Notes: a model not told the origin generated them from the letters alone. 64,000 bases of DNA from Sclerodactyla briareus (GCA_026419785.1 JAODTK010005538.1:62001-126000); one strand, 5' to 3'. Numbered from the stretch's first letter, positions 21,334-33,000 are shown. Numbers and translations: made by a program.

Positions 21334-22818
21334 AGGCGATTTCACACCGGGGGGGCCGCGACGCGACGCGACGCGTAAAAAGGTGGCAGGACCCTTCACA
21401 TAGGCGGGCGATTGTTTTATCGTCAGCGATTGTTTTTGTGGCAAGCGCGGCGGGAAAGATTTTGTCATGTGATCAATTCAAAATCTGGCCTTGGAACGTA
21501 TTTTTCAACGGCCAAGGGGGGAACAATTTATGGCCAAAATATGAGTATCTTGTTTTAAAATTTGGACGAAAGATGTAAAAAATCCGAATTGTAGTGTTCA
21601 TGGTATGTGCATCAGTCTTTGAATATCTGTATAATCCACAGTACCCACTTTTCAGTTTGTACGAGACTGGATTCCAAATAAAAGGGATATTTATGATTGT
21701 TGATCGGTGTTTCCTTCATTTGCAGAAGGTTTGTTGAAGGAAGATAGGTGTTCACAGTTCATAAAATGACAATTCGCAAACATTTCAAGATGATCTGAGG
21801 GTTACTGTAGGCGGGGAGGGGGGGGGGGGGAGGGGGGGAGGGGGTGGGAGGCGGGGGGAAAGGGGGGGCAACATTATGACAGGCCAGTGAAGTTATGAAA
21901 GTTTGCCATGAATGTTGCTGAGCGTCTTGAAGATTTCATACTAATCACAGTTACCGCTTTTCAGTCTTTGGGAGACTGGATTTCCAATGAAAGAACTATT
22001 TCAGTATTGTTAATCACGGTTTTTCTTCATTCACAGAAGTTTGGAAGGAAGATACGGAGGTGTTCATCAGTTCATGATTGATGAAACCCTATCCAGTGGT
22101 GCGATGAAAAAAGAAAGAGAGGGCTGAAGGATGTTCACCCCTACCCAGGTTCTCAAGTGTTCCAAAAAGACGCGAGGTGAATTCGAAACGAATGGCTGCG
22201 CTGAACTCTTAGAGGGCTGAACGGAGGCTGAAAGTGCCGTTTTCGGTCATCAGGGGGTTGAAAAGTCAAATTTTACTGTACGCTCCGTTCGGCCCAACCG
22301 ATGGTGGGCCCAGCCTGGGTAAAAGCCTTGGCTAAGGAACTGGCCAGTGAGCGCAGTAAAGCATGCTTCCATTTTTCTCCGAAGTGATGCGGCAAGGATG
22401 GGGGAAGGACATGCACTCAGGCCCCCTGTAAATACGCCGCTGCCTCTATCCCTATCTGCTCATTAATTTTAATTGTCCCGTTTTTCTTCTCGGTTCCCAC
22501 TCTCGCCCCTTCTATAGTGACAATCACCATAATTTCTTTATCAGCCTTAATTTCCCAACCGGGGTAAAAACCATACCGGTTTCCTCTCCTATACATCCAT
22601 GATTTCCACGTTTCTAGAACGAAATAATGGACATTATTTACTAATATATATGTGATATTACAGAGCGTTTGATGAATGGTCACCGAAAAATATCGCTCGC
22701 GACCCTCCCGGCGACAAGCGACAAAAAGTTGAAATTATTTCAACTCGAAAAAAAAAATCGCGTCGCGTTGTGTCGACGCCCCGCATCGCGTCGCGCGCGC
22801 CGCCGGTGGAAAGGGGCC
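21334..22818. mobile_element. Inverted-repeat element with CGCGA-rich ends
   Basis: The left end reads GGCGATTTCACACCGG followed by repeated CGCGA words (about 21357-21376). The right end reads, on the opposite strand, GGCCCCTTTCCACCGGC followed by GCGCGACGCG words. TAA flanks both sides (21331-21333 and 22819-22821). A second right-type end (CGCTTTCACA.CCGG with CGACGCGACGCG) sits further out at about 22858-22900, so a second element or an extended end is present. The interior holds a G/A-rich run (21815-21870) and a direct duplication. No transposase was recognised. The class is uncertain. Confidence 0.5.
21600..22080 (+). repeat. Internal direct duplication of about 150 bp
   Basis: The segment at 21615-21765 (around CACTTTTCAG, GAGACTGGATTCCAA, TTCCTTCATTTGCAGAAG, GAAGGAAGATA) recurs in diverged form at about 21930-22070. 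The two copies are separated by the G/A-rich run. Confidence 0.6.
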
Positions 22819-22904
22819 TAACTGTCGTTATTGTGTTCAACCTGTTTATCGCATGTTATCGCGTCGCGTCGCGTCGAGCGCCGGTTGTGAAAGCGACTTG
22901 ATAA

Positions 22905-23440
22905 ACACTCAGGGAAAAAATGTTTGCCGCGCAGTACGTTAAGGTAATTATTAGGCGCGGATTGAAGAGCGGTGTTAGTAAGTGTTTATTCTGTACATGC
23001 CATGATATCTCGCGACGCGGTTATGACCCCCACCCCCTGCCAGGGTATTATTCGGAGGCCCACCGGTCAATTCGTGTTATACAGAGCCAATTAACCGACG
23101 TGCAATTCTCTCATGATATACTGGTAAGTGTACAATATGCATTGATCGGTGAACTTGCGCGAGTTGGATACAATATCCAGTTTTACACCTGCCTGCCTCG
23201 AATAAAGTTACGGCCGCCATTTGATATCAGTTAGTTCTCCGTGATAACGGAATCTGCGGAATACTGCGGAGGATATCTGCGAAAACCAATCCTAGCGCGA
23301 TATAATAATCCTGTTCGCATACTGACGAATTTATTTTTGTCGATATTGAGCTAGATAGGTTTCTGCCAAATTTTGGTTGGTTAGAATCTAATGCGTGGGT
23401 CCTGATCCAAAAAGACCCCAAGGTTTTGACTGAATTCCCA
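22905..23440. other. Unassigned intergenic sequence
   Basis: The ORF at 22920-23234 shows no recognisable domain. No bounded repeat was found. Confidence 0.45.
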
Positions 23441-23443
23441 ATC

Positions 23444-23444
<1 letters not shown>

Positions 23445-23485
<41 letters not shown>
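23445..23485. repeat. Poly-T tract, 41 nt
   Basis: This is the longest A/T homopolymer in the window. It sits just left of the array at 23526 and could be the poly(A) tail of a - strand retroposed sequence, but no body was recognised. Confidence 0.9.
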
Positions 23486-23486
<1 letters not shown>

Positions 23487-23525
23487 AAGAATCCTCTCTT
23501 CGGTGTGGCTATTTGTGAAAATTCG

Positions 23526-23856
23526 ATTCCGCGTAGTGACGAATGCTAAGATCGTCAATATGTCGGTAACAGTTAATGGCATGATCATATAACAGTCCAG
23601 TGGAAAACAATGGCAAAAAAAAAAATTCGCGTAGTGACGAATGGCTCGCACGTGTGACGAATCTATCACTACATGGTCATTCCCCCATCCGCGTAGTGAC
23701 GACATTAGGGATTCGTCAATACGTAATGCAAAGTCAATGACACACTTAAACCAGTCAGTTGGAAAAACAATGGAAAATTAAAAAAAATTCGCGTAGTGAC
23801 GAATGTGCTGACGAATCTAAAAACATGGTTATTTCCATTTCGCGTAGTGGACGAAT
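23526..23856 (+). repeat. Composite tandem array with an 18-bp conserved motif
   Basis: ATTCGCGTAGTGACGAAT or a close variant occurs five times (23526, 23625, 23687, 23787, 23837). Spacing alternates at about 100, 61, 100 and 51 bp, so the real unit is about 161 bp with two motif sites. Shared spacer words include GGAAAA.CAATGG before the longer-arm motif and ACGAATCTA...ACATGGT between the pair. The motif has short inverted arms (ATTCG/CGAAT). Confidence 0.75.
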
Positions 23857-23859
23857 GTC

Positions 23860-25045
23860 TTTTAAGCCTGATATAATATCAAAAATGTTCGTTTCAACGC
23901 CAAAAGCTGCTAGAGGGAAGATAATTTGCTTTTCCGACGCTTGAACCCAACATATGGGACAAAGCGTATCATTGCTTTACTTCGATACGACCATTTCCAA
24001 ATTCTCAAATCTTTGAGCCGCGATTTCTCGAAACCGACTTTTTGCACAGTCGTCCCTTTACTCGAGAAGGGGGACCGGGGACGATATGAATGAAAGCGAA
24101 AGTTTGATCTATATGATTGATTTCCTGTTTCACAAAGCAGTTCATGTCACATCTACAACATGGTAGTTTTAAAAAGTCTCAGGCTTCTAACTGGTTTCGT
24201 GGCCGCAACTAGATATACAGTCGCTGTTCATTAACTTCCGGTATATCCACATGGTAACGTATGCGCTATACGAGAATCAATTGAAATTCCTTGAAACCCA
24301 ATTTGGGGGGACATCTTTTGCACTTTCAAACAAGGACCCTAGGCACATAGGCCTGTGCAGTACTGATGTGGTAATTGTTCTGCATAATTGGAAAACAATG
24401 GGCAGAGACGTGGCATCTATAGGGGCCAGGCTGGACACCCCAACAATTGTAACCCCTCAACCCGTAGCTGCTCCGCATTAAAAACATATCCACTGACGCT
24501 ACGTACAATCATCCGTCTTCGTGCTGGGGTAGCTAACTTTTCTGAAGCCTGCTCGGATTGTGCGGCGAGCTTGCTGACAGCTTACGGTCGTGCTCCGCGG
24601 TCTCCGTGGAGGCGAGACCGCAAGCCCGTTACCGCCGCGTGTCGGCCACCCTTTTAAGCCTTGCGAAACATTGCCTACAAGGTTGAGTCTTTAGGGATTC
24701 CGCAGGCACACGTCATTTCTTGTAAGGCATCATATAACTAGGCACGCTCAGTTGGGAACTGAAGGTTGGGCGACTTAAAGTAGTACCGTGTATGCTCTGA
24801 ATGTGCCAACTTAAACTTCATAGTATTTTCGTGGTAGCTCTCACACAATGCTTTTGTAAAGTAACATCCCCCCCCCCTCCCTCCCCATGGTCGTGTTTTT
24901 TGGTGAAGTTCCCTCCAGTGTGTGGTCCGGAGCATACGTCTCCCTTTGCCAATGCTTACGGTCGATTGCGCGATCGACTGTTACTTTTGCGATCGTCACA
25001 AAAATCTGCGGCGGAGACTGTGAAGAGCATGGCGTGGAGGTTATA
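23860..25045. other. Unassigned intergenic sequence with a GC hairpin
   Basis: The arms GCGGTCTC (24597-24604) and GAGACCGC (24614-24621) form a perfect 8-bp stem with a 9-nt loop. No gene was recognised around it. Confidence 0.4.
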
Positions 25046-25048
25046 TTA

Positions 25049-25435
25049 GGCTAGGATTCCATTGATGCTAGGTGCAAAATCGCCAATTTACGTCAAAACT
25101 GAGCGGGGGGCCATAGTCTGAATATGTCCTATAGTTTTGCAAAAAATAGATATTGTTCCACAGAGTCAAATAATTATAAATAAGACGAACCCAACCGAAA
25201 AGGCGAAAAAGTATATGTACCAATGCGTATACCACTGCGTATCACCGCGAATGAATTCTATGGAGTATTTTCCTTGAAAAGCCAATCAACGAAAATATGC
25301 ATGGACTGCTGCATTTGTGTGGTCTTCCCGCATGAAACTTGCAGTGTTTTCTCTCCTGAAACAAACGTTCGTTTCGTAAATATGTGATTTTCGCATCCAT
25401 CCCGACACGCATACGCATCTATGGAAATCCCAGCC
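25049..25435 (+). mobile_element. TA/TWA MITE family, copy C
   Basis: This 387-bp element is flanked by TTA (25046-25048) and TAA (25436-25438). The left end reads GGCTAGGATTCCATTGATG and the right end CATCTATGGAAATCCCAGCC. It is collinear with copy A at 16770-17168 across its length. Confidence 0.75.
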
Positions 25436-25439
25436 TAAC

Positions 25440-25790
25440 GATGTAATCACACACAAACAAAACCCAACACAACCACACACACACACACACCAAAGCGCAC
25501 AGTTTTCGAGGTGCTTACCACCCGAGTTCGAAAGTCCCGGTCGGGTCATACTAAGGACTTTAACAAGTAGGTTCTCGAACCGCTAGTTTTGCCTGTTTGG
25601 CGACCAGTGCTCGTGTTTGTTAGGCATCTACCGTCAACCATCCCGATCGAATGCAGGAGGATTTGCTAGTTTGCATTTATTAACAGTCCCCACCTTCAAT
25701 TTCATCGGGACTTAATGTTGATCGTGACTACCAAGTTTTTGTGAAGTGTGACTAAGGGCCCAAGTTTGGAATCCCTATTTCTCGAAAGAC
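25440..25790. other. Unassigned sequence with a short (CA)n run
   Basis: A CA-rich run lies at about 25465-25488. A B-box-like GAGTTCGAAAGTCC at about 25522 has no A box. Confidence 0.4.
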
Positions 25791-25794
25791 AAGC

Positions 25795-26285
25795 AGGTAA
25801 TGAAAAACGTACAGCGGAGGGCCACTAGATCAACTCACTGGTTGGAGATTTACATTACGATGAACGATTACGGAGTCTCGGTCTCACTCATGAGATGGAG
25901 CGAATTCGAGGTGATTTGATTCAGGTTTTTAAAAAATTTCATGGATTGAAGGGCCTTTCCTTCTACGATTTGTTTGGATTTTTCGAAAGTTACCACCAAT
26001 AGGGGTCATGCCTCAAGCTCGTGGTAACGCTATAGTTGGAACAATCTGAAATACTTCTCCTCGCAAGAGTTATCATGATGGGAATAGCCTCTCCTGACAG
26101 ATGTTGTTCTGGTCCTCGATGTGTGAAATGCGTTTTCAAAAGATCTTGGTTTATTTTCAAGAATTTTTGGCGAATTTTAAATAGGCTCCGGGTTGTTCTT
26201 CTCTTTGGGATGCTGTGGCTTCAGGGTCTCTCATGAGGATTTTGTCCTTCCCGATCTTTTTTCACTAAACTAAACTGAATGAAAA
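25795..26285 (+). mobile_element. CR1-like LINE, 3' end of the RT ORF
   Basis: Translated pieces read NVQRRATR and then LGLTHEMERIRGDLIQVFK with FHG, which is the conserved C-terminal tail of CR1-group reverse transcriptase ORFs. Several frame changes and stops make this a dead, 5'-truncated copy. The 3' end is AT-rich with an ACTAAACTAAACT tail. The same segment occurs inverted at 45975-46365. Confidence 0.7.
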
Positions 26286-26389
26286 ATGGAAAATGTGGAG
26301 AAACATTCATTATGGAAATTATACAATAGTTGACTCCAGTGATTCCTCCTGATTCCTTCTAACTTCAAATTAAGACCAAAAGTGGACCA

Positions 26390-26725
26390 CATCCCAATTT
26401 TCATGGGAATCAAATGAATTTTAGGAATTTGCATAATTCATGCAAATCTGACTCATTATATGCTTCTTATATGCCTTCGATTGACCGCGAAGTTATGCCT
26501 GAATTTGCGGGACTATCGGTAGACCACCACCAGTATCGTGAAAATCCGAAATTCTTTCAATTTGAAAACTTAAATAATTATTAAATTATTCATAAGTTAT
26601 GGTTATTAGACACATTAAATGGCCTCCAATGACCATATAGCTCAATTTTCAATCACAGGACCATTAGACACGACAACATCCACCAAGTTCTGTTAAAATT
26701 CGCATGATGCCATCTGTTCATCACG
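26390..26725 (-). repeat. AT-rich dispersed repeat
   Basis: Words such as AATTTGCATAATTCATGC and ATTCATAAGTTATG recall the repeat at 3783-3965, apparently in the other orientation. The boundaries are approximate. Confidence 0.4.
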
Positions 26726-26729
26726 CCTA

Positions 26730-27062
26730 TTCGAACCTTCATATTGAGGTGCCGCCAGAGAGGTATTGTCTCGGTATTCCGTTTACTTGATGGAGAATTC
26801 ACTGACGACAATGAGCTCTATATATCCAGCTAGGCCTGCATCCATGGAGGGCAATTCTGAAGATTCGATCTTCTGCTCGATGATCATCCTAAATAAGGCT
26901 TTCTGCAGTTGGAAACCCAAGTTTGAAGAGTACAAGCTAACGGATTGTACCAACCCTGTGAACCAGAGTATGAATTTCAGAATGACATTCAAGTGGGCTC
27001 ACCTACATCGTCATATTCCCGCGACACGGGAAGGTCCGGGGATATTATGGTTTTTGGGGGTG
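26730..27062. other. Unassigned sequence with a 99-codon ORF
   Basis: The ORF at 26766-27065 is open but has no recognisable domain, no clear splice context and no conserved motif pattern. Confidence 0.4.
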
Positions 27063-27133
27063 TAGCCGCCGCCGCCTCCGCCGCCGCCGCCACCGCCACC
27101 CGCCGCCGCCGCTAACTCTAGCCGTTAGCGGCG
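27063..27133. repeat. (GCC)n microsatellite with a terminal hairpin
   Basis: About 45 bp of GCC repeats end in a perfect 10-bp stem, CGCCGCTAAC (27107-27116) with GTTAGCGGCG (27124-27133), around a 7-nt loop. Confidence 0.85.
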
Positions 27134-27465
27134 ATAACCTTTAAACACTCTCTCGATTTTGATCTGAAACTCGGTACACATTTCTCTGTCATAGTGAAAT
27201 CTCGATTTACACGAAACTTGGGTGGGGACAGAAGTTGGTCCCGAAACACATGACGTGATTTCAAGGTTCCACCCACCCCACCCCGGGGAGACAACTTTGC
27301 CTGAATCATCAACATTTTTAGCTTTTGTCGTTTTAAAACAAAACTTGGGGAATGTGGACCACAGTTGGACCTGAGAACGGTTAGGCATTTCACAGTCACT
27401 AGAGGCAAATGGACCCCCCCCCCTAATTAACGTCCTTCCTCTAAACGAGATCCACAAAGGTTGGT

Positions 27466-27524
27466 ACCGCCGAAATGTAATATCCCCGCAGGAACAGTCC
27501 TGCGGGGATATACATTTCGGCGGT
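27466..27524. repeat. Near-perfect 28-bp inverted repeat, 4-nt loop
   Basis: The left arm runs from ACCGCCGAAATG to CCCCGCAGGA (27466-27493). The right arm (27498-27524) is its reverse complement except for one missing base. The loop is ACAG. The stem is GC-rich and would be very stable in single strands. Confidence 0.9.
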
Positions 27525-27674
27525 TACCCGCTGCGGTTTAACCCTCCTGCACATGTCATAGTTGTGTATAGATTACAGACTTATATGTTACCGCTATGAC
27601 AACACAACGCACTAAAATCTATCCACCTTTCGTACAAAAACAGGCAAAACGACGGTGAGGGCAAATTGCTTCTT

Positions 27675-27892
27675 CCCCTTGAAAACGTTGTGTAACTAGC
27701 AAACCTACCCCGGTGTTGTGTAAGAAAGTACACAATCATTGTGAATAATCTGCACGAATCGTGTCATTTTTTCACACAACCTTTACACAATGCATGCTGT
27801 GTGATTTCTTAAACAACACCGAGATGGTGTGCTAGTTACACAGTGCTATGTAAATTCTACACAACATTTTCAAGAGTGTTGTAGGTGCCTTC
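27675..27892. mobile_element. Palindromic MITE with GTTGTGTA words
   Basis: The outer arms are CTTGAAAACGTTGTGTA on the left and its inverted relative TACACAACATTTTCAAG on the right. Inner arms ACTAGC.AACC...GGTGTTG pair with CAACACC...GGTGTGCTAGT. Related but shorter pieces lie at 36868-36905 and 49610-49755. No coding capacity was seen. Confidence 0.6.
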
Positions 27893-27899
27893 GGAATCA

Positions 27900-28355
27900 T
27901 ACCGACTTGCAGTACACGAAATAGTGGTGCTTTTTTTTGTTTTTTATCATCGATGTTTGATCAATAACAAATATATATACCATGCATGTCCATAACACTA
28001 TTTTTAAAGTACGCCCCCGTTGTCTTCCAACGTTGGGTGGTGCACATTCGCCCATCTTCGAGGGACACATACGTTTTGGTTTTCCGCTAGTAATTCAGCG
28101 AAGGCAATTATGAGGAACCAAAAGATAAGTGAATCGCTAGAACAAGTTCAACATTAATTCTTGAAAATATTACATGAACTATAACAGAACAAGTAAATCA
28201 TTATTCAGTATCAATCCTATGGTATCAGCCGATCCCAAACGTTTCCTGCCTAAGCGCCCACTTCTAACAAAGGCCAGAAAGTTTCTATGTGGATCGTAAC
28301 TTCGTAATTCCACTCCGCGTCTTTTCCGTTCTCTAGCAGGCCGAGTTTAAGATTT
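27900..28355. other. Unassigned intergenic sequence
   Basis: Nothing could be assigned. Confidence 0.45.
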
Positions 28356-28360
28356 CAAAT

Positions 28361-28560
28361 AGGCGATATATCGTCCTGCAACACCTGGCGAGATATGTAC
28401 AGTGCCTATTGTATGGCGTCACGCCGAAAAACCGTCCCACGATATATCGAAACCGTTATTAGGCGATATATCGTCCTGCAACACCTGGCGAGATATGTAC
28501 AGTGCCTATTGTATGGCGTCACGCCGAAAAACCGTCCCACGATATATCGAAACCGTTATT
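28361..28560 (+). repeat. Exact tandem duplication, 2 x 100 bp
   Basis: Bases 28361-28460 and 28461-28560 are identical over all 100 positions. Each unit holds the palindrome CGATATATCG near its start and a second GATATATCG near its end. No third copy was found in the window. Confidence 0.97.
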
Positions 28561-28564
28561 GCAT

Positions 28565-29534
28565 CGACTTATCAAGTAGAGGAATACCGAATCTAGGAAG
28601 AACAGCCAAAAAGTAATATTTCCACCGTGACGTCATTCAAACGTCACCGTCGCTTTTCTTCAGTTTCTACTAGAGGATGATCACTCTTCAATCAATCATC
28701 CTCGCACACGTTCCTGTCAACCCCTTATCGTCATAGGGATATCCCAACTTCTCTAACCTTTCGGCATGAATTACTCCAGTGCTTCCAGAGCAACATATCA
28801 CGCCTGAGTTAGCATTGAAACATATCTAGTTCACCGTAAACTTATTGTGAGTCTGTAGGATCAATTCTCACTTTTGCTGAAACCCTGTTCAGCGATCCAG
28901 TGACTGAATTTTCTAACACCAGTAAAATACAGCAGCACTGTTCGAATGGCTGAAATATGAGTTTCCCAGACAATATTTGAATTTCGGCAAAATAAATATT
29001 ACTCTCCAATTGGAGAAATACTCCCTTAAGCGACTAAGACCACCCAATGCTTATCCAAAACCAATATTTCCACTTCGCCATGTCATATTTATTTGCATGG
29101 ATATATGCCATTAGTATGCTATATTGCCTTAAACTATCAGGTAAGGGTCTATGGAAGTAGATTGCGATCAATTCGTTATGATTATCGTGGATGTTTTTCC
29201 TAATCTGGTGTCAGAAACAGCTAAAACAGAAATTAACAAATTAGGTTTCGGGGAATGGCCGTGGCTCCATTGTGAAATCAATTCGATTGGTCTGTTACCA
29301 TGACGTTGGTTATCGAAATGTGAAACTAAATCACGCGAGCCATGACATGCCATCGAGCCCCCCCCCAAACCGGCCCGGTTATAGTTGCAACACAAACACT
29401 TCCAGTGTGTGTTGCACCGAAGATTTTTTTTTGCCACCTTGCAGGTCACCCAACAGGGACGGGCTCTCAAACGCATAAAGTAAAACGCTCTCCCAGTTTA
29501 GTTTTTGGTTCTCTCGTTCTTATATGTACCTCAC
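28565..29534. other. Unassigned intergenic sequence
   Basis: Nothing could be assigned. The short ORFs at 29168-29563 have no recognisable domain. Confidence 0.45.
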
Positions 29535-29783
29535 CACCACCCCACACTCGCTGCATGTGGTGATCTTCATCACAGTTCCCCGGCTAGCAAGTGTTCCTTC
29601 GCGCCGACTCTTCACGTTATCGGTGACGGCATCCCCTTCCCGGTGATCAAATTGATGACCTTCTTGGACAGTCGCCGGGGCGTCCCGAGTTCATCTCCAG
29701 CCAGGGGCTTGACCGTCACGAGATAAAAGCCGCCACTCTCAGTTGCTTCCGTCTGGAAGCGCTCCCCACTCTCCGCAGATCAT
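29535..29783 (-). CDS. Possible exon, product unknown
   Basis: On the - strand a CTCTTGCAG acceptor precedes 29783 and a GTGGTG/GTGAGG donor follows 29535. One open frame reads GGFYLVTVKPLAGDELG, then RRLSKKVINLITGKGMPSPI. The next frame continues VKSRREGTLASRGTVMKIT up to the donor, implying one shift. The composition and residue pattern look coding, but the first frame has a stop two codons after the acceptor, so either the acceptor or the exon is wrong. No family was recognised. Confidence 0.28.
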
Positions 29784-29957
29784 CTGCAAGAGAAAGGTTC
29801 GATATGGTTTGATCATCTACAGGTTATTATCAGGATACCAGTAAACTCGATCAGACACCGGCGACAGCTCTATTCCCCTTTACGAAAAGGGCTCAGTGAC
29901 AACTCGAGGCAACTTCCATTCCTTCCCAGTTCCCGGTCGTATTACATTTAACGTAAC

Positions 29958-30050
29958 ATTTATTTATTTATTTATTATTTATTTATTTATTATTTATTTA
30001 TTTTTTATTTATTTATTTAATTTATTTATTTATTTATTCATTCATTCATT
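29958..30050. repeat. (TTTA)n microsatellite
   Basis: About 93 bp of imperfect TTTA repeats pass into TTCA at the right end. Confidence 0.95.
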
Positions 30051-30059
30051 TCCTTTTTT

Positions 30060-33000
30060 ATTTAATTTCTCAGAACACCTGGGTGTAAATGAGATGTATA
30101 GACGCATTTGCGGAAAGTGAAAGATATCCCAAAGATTTCATGAAATGTAATACACTTGGTGATCCAGAGACCGATTAAATATTGTAAATATTGAGGTTAC
30201 AAAAGAAGGAATTGGGAGACGACCTCAGTCTTCAAGGCTAGGGAAAAAGAATGCCGCAGCGTACAGAGTTTAAAAGTGAATCCAAAGTAATAACACCATG
30301 AAAAAGAAACTGAAAGCGATGGAGTTGCAGACGAGTTTGGTTAGATTTTAAGTCATTTATACCGAGGGACGCGACGCGTCAACTCTTCTCATCTCTCAAC
30401 AACAGGATCGGGGACAATAAAGTTATTTCCAACATTGTGTTTGGGCAGAGATGATACGAACGGAAGGAAGGACCTGGAGAAGACGATGTATATACTCCTT
30501 TGATTAAGGCAAGCTACTAGATGGCTGGAAGAAATCTGAGGAACCGGTAAGGTCCGTTCGTAGGAGAAGAGAAAAAGAGGGATAGGAAAGAACCGCGGTA
30601 ACCATTAACAGATTATGTTTGCGCCTTGCAGGCAACTCGCGTTCGACAACTTGCCCGGCCGAGTGAACTCTAGGCGCTGGCCATGCCCGGGAATTATAAC
30701 GTTTTTGCTCCTGGAAGAATTGGCATTAAAAAATTATGACAAGTTGAGGGTCGACTGACATTGTGGAAATGAGAGTCACCAGGTTCAAAATGGTGGGTGG
30801 GGATGGCATTTAAAAAAATAATTACTGGTGGGAACCAACTGTTGAATTCAATTGGAGCGTTCACAGAATGCCGGGGACCCCACTCCAGTCACCCATCCTT
30901 ACGCCCAGGCCCGTTGTGTGTTCGCATGGTCTAATAAAAGCAGACGGACATAACGAAGCCTGTTCGAAAATAGAGGGTGTGGGTATCACTCTTTCGTATA
31001 AAGATGGTCGATATTACCAACATATCGTCTTCAGGACTTCGTTTGACAAATCCAAAAAAAATTGGGATTATGCTCTTTACAGATTCAGGTGACCGAGATG
31101 TAAGTCATCAGTAGCACACGGGAGAGTTGATATTATGAAGCAACCTGAATAGATTCCGCAAAAAAAGTCGCACCATATTTGAGTCATAAATTATTTACAG
31201 AAGACTTTCAATTACCTTTTAAACACCGAAAATGAGATTTATACGAAGATGCATTAGAAGCCTGAAATGAACCGGAGCCACTGTGTTAGTATGGCGGGCG
31301 TATTGCGGCTTGTTGGGTATCGCCCGCACGAGTTCGAAAAAAATATGAATGGGGATTAAAAAAGAAAATCCATCTAACGCATGGCCAAAAATAGGTTGGA
31401 GGTTGTCCAAAAACAATTACAGATCAGATCAATAGAGTAAGTTTCAGCAGGAAATGCATGCCCGGTTCTTGTTAATTTAGTAAAAGTAGGAGAATATACG
31501 CTGGTGCAATCAGTGTTGACGTTGCACCGCCCACTAGTCCCGCCCATTATTCAGTTCGACAGCGAACGCGAACGAAAGTCGCACAGGCGTGTGTTTAGGC
31601 AAATCCCGATTGGATTAAAGGAAAATTCACACATATGAGTGAATATAAGGCTGATACAGGTGAACAAGTCGACAGGCTAGTGGTTGTATAGCTAAATATG
31701 CGATGGTCTGCATACTCATCCTCGCACCGCCAGTTTAGTGGTAGCCTAATCAGGTATATGACTGGTGATGAGTTGGCTACTAACATACTAAAGCCCGATT
31801 GAATATTTGTGTAACGAAAGTCTGCTGTAAAGGAAAATTCCCGCCAAAGTATCCTCGTCTTGGTGTTATAATGTTGAGAAGAATAAAAAATCATTGAAAT
31901 ATCACTTTGCTTCCAGGTGTATAGCATGTTCGGGTTGGACGATAGGCTCCCCACAAATTTCATATATAAATGCGATTTGGGCAAAATGGCAAGCTTTTAT
32001 GATGTCATATCTATCATATGAGCGGAAAGACATATTTCTCAAGTTTTTCTCAACATTGTAGATATTAACATCATCAAATGTTGGCCGATAGCAAAATTGC
32101 CAACTTAGGCAGTGGTGATAATTTGTTAATCTTTAAAAATTCGTAAATTAAACAGAACATGCTATGAACATGAAAACAAAGTTTGAATTGGCATGATTTC
32201 AAAGCACAATAATATGAACATTAAATATGGTACTTGTCCTTCAAATTGAAGGTTAGTAGAAGTGTTAACAGGTTATGGGAAGGCGACGAGGATGGTGAGA
32301 GTATTCCAAATTTGGATTGGAGATACGCGCTAACGACATACGTCACAATAGCCAAAATATACGGCACGCCGGCCCTCAGACGTCAGGGGGGTAAATCTCG
32401 GTTACAAAACTCAAGGGACATACTCGTTTTTCAAACTTTCACCACACTGTTTGTATCAGTTCCTCAAGTCACATAACAGCTGAAATGTTTCATCAATATT
32501 TGTAACTGTGCAAAATTTTGCAAACCGCAGTACAAAAAGTGAGTAATCCGCACATTGAAAGTTTAGGCTAAGCCCTGCAGTGTGCAACAAATAACATTGG
32601 GCCAATGTGCGTACACGCACTGACTTAACAGCGGATGCATGAATTGAGATGTATGCATTATGCTTGAAAAAAAGAGGGTTCAAGAGGGGGTTCAGGCGGA
32701 TACCTATCGGTTATTTATTTTTCTTAATGACGCCACATTCATATGTTTAAATGCCTTTCCCAATGTTGTGTAGGAGGTGGATGATATAAGGCCCCCTTTA
32801 ATATAATGTTATCCGAATTATATAACACTGGTCACGAGTTATGGTGGACGTCACCACTACAATAGTGAACAATTTTAAGATGAAAATCTGTGGAACATTT
32901 GAAAACGTTCGCATACGCGAAGTCAAGAAAAAAACTGCACCATTGACTTTGTACAGGGTCAGCTCTGGTTTTACACCTAGTGACGTCAGATAGGTGGTAT

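Noticed and set aside
20777-21403. 208-codon ORF
   Set aside because: It contains a glycine block from a poly-G run, has no recognisable domain and ends inside the inverted-repeat element that starts at 21334.
23526-23856. Regular repeats considered as a CRISPR array
   Set aside because: The spacers repeat each other, spacing alternates, and the context is an intron-bearing eukaryotic genome without cas genes.
25515-25550. tRNA T-arm-like GAGTTCGAAAGTCCCGG
   Set aside because: It is an isolated arm with no A box upstream.
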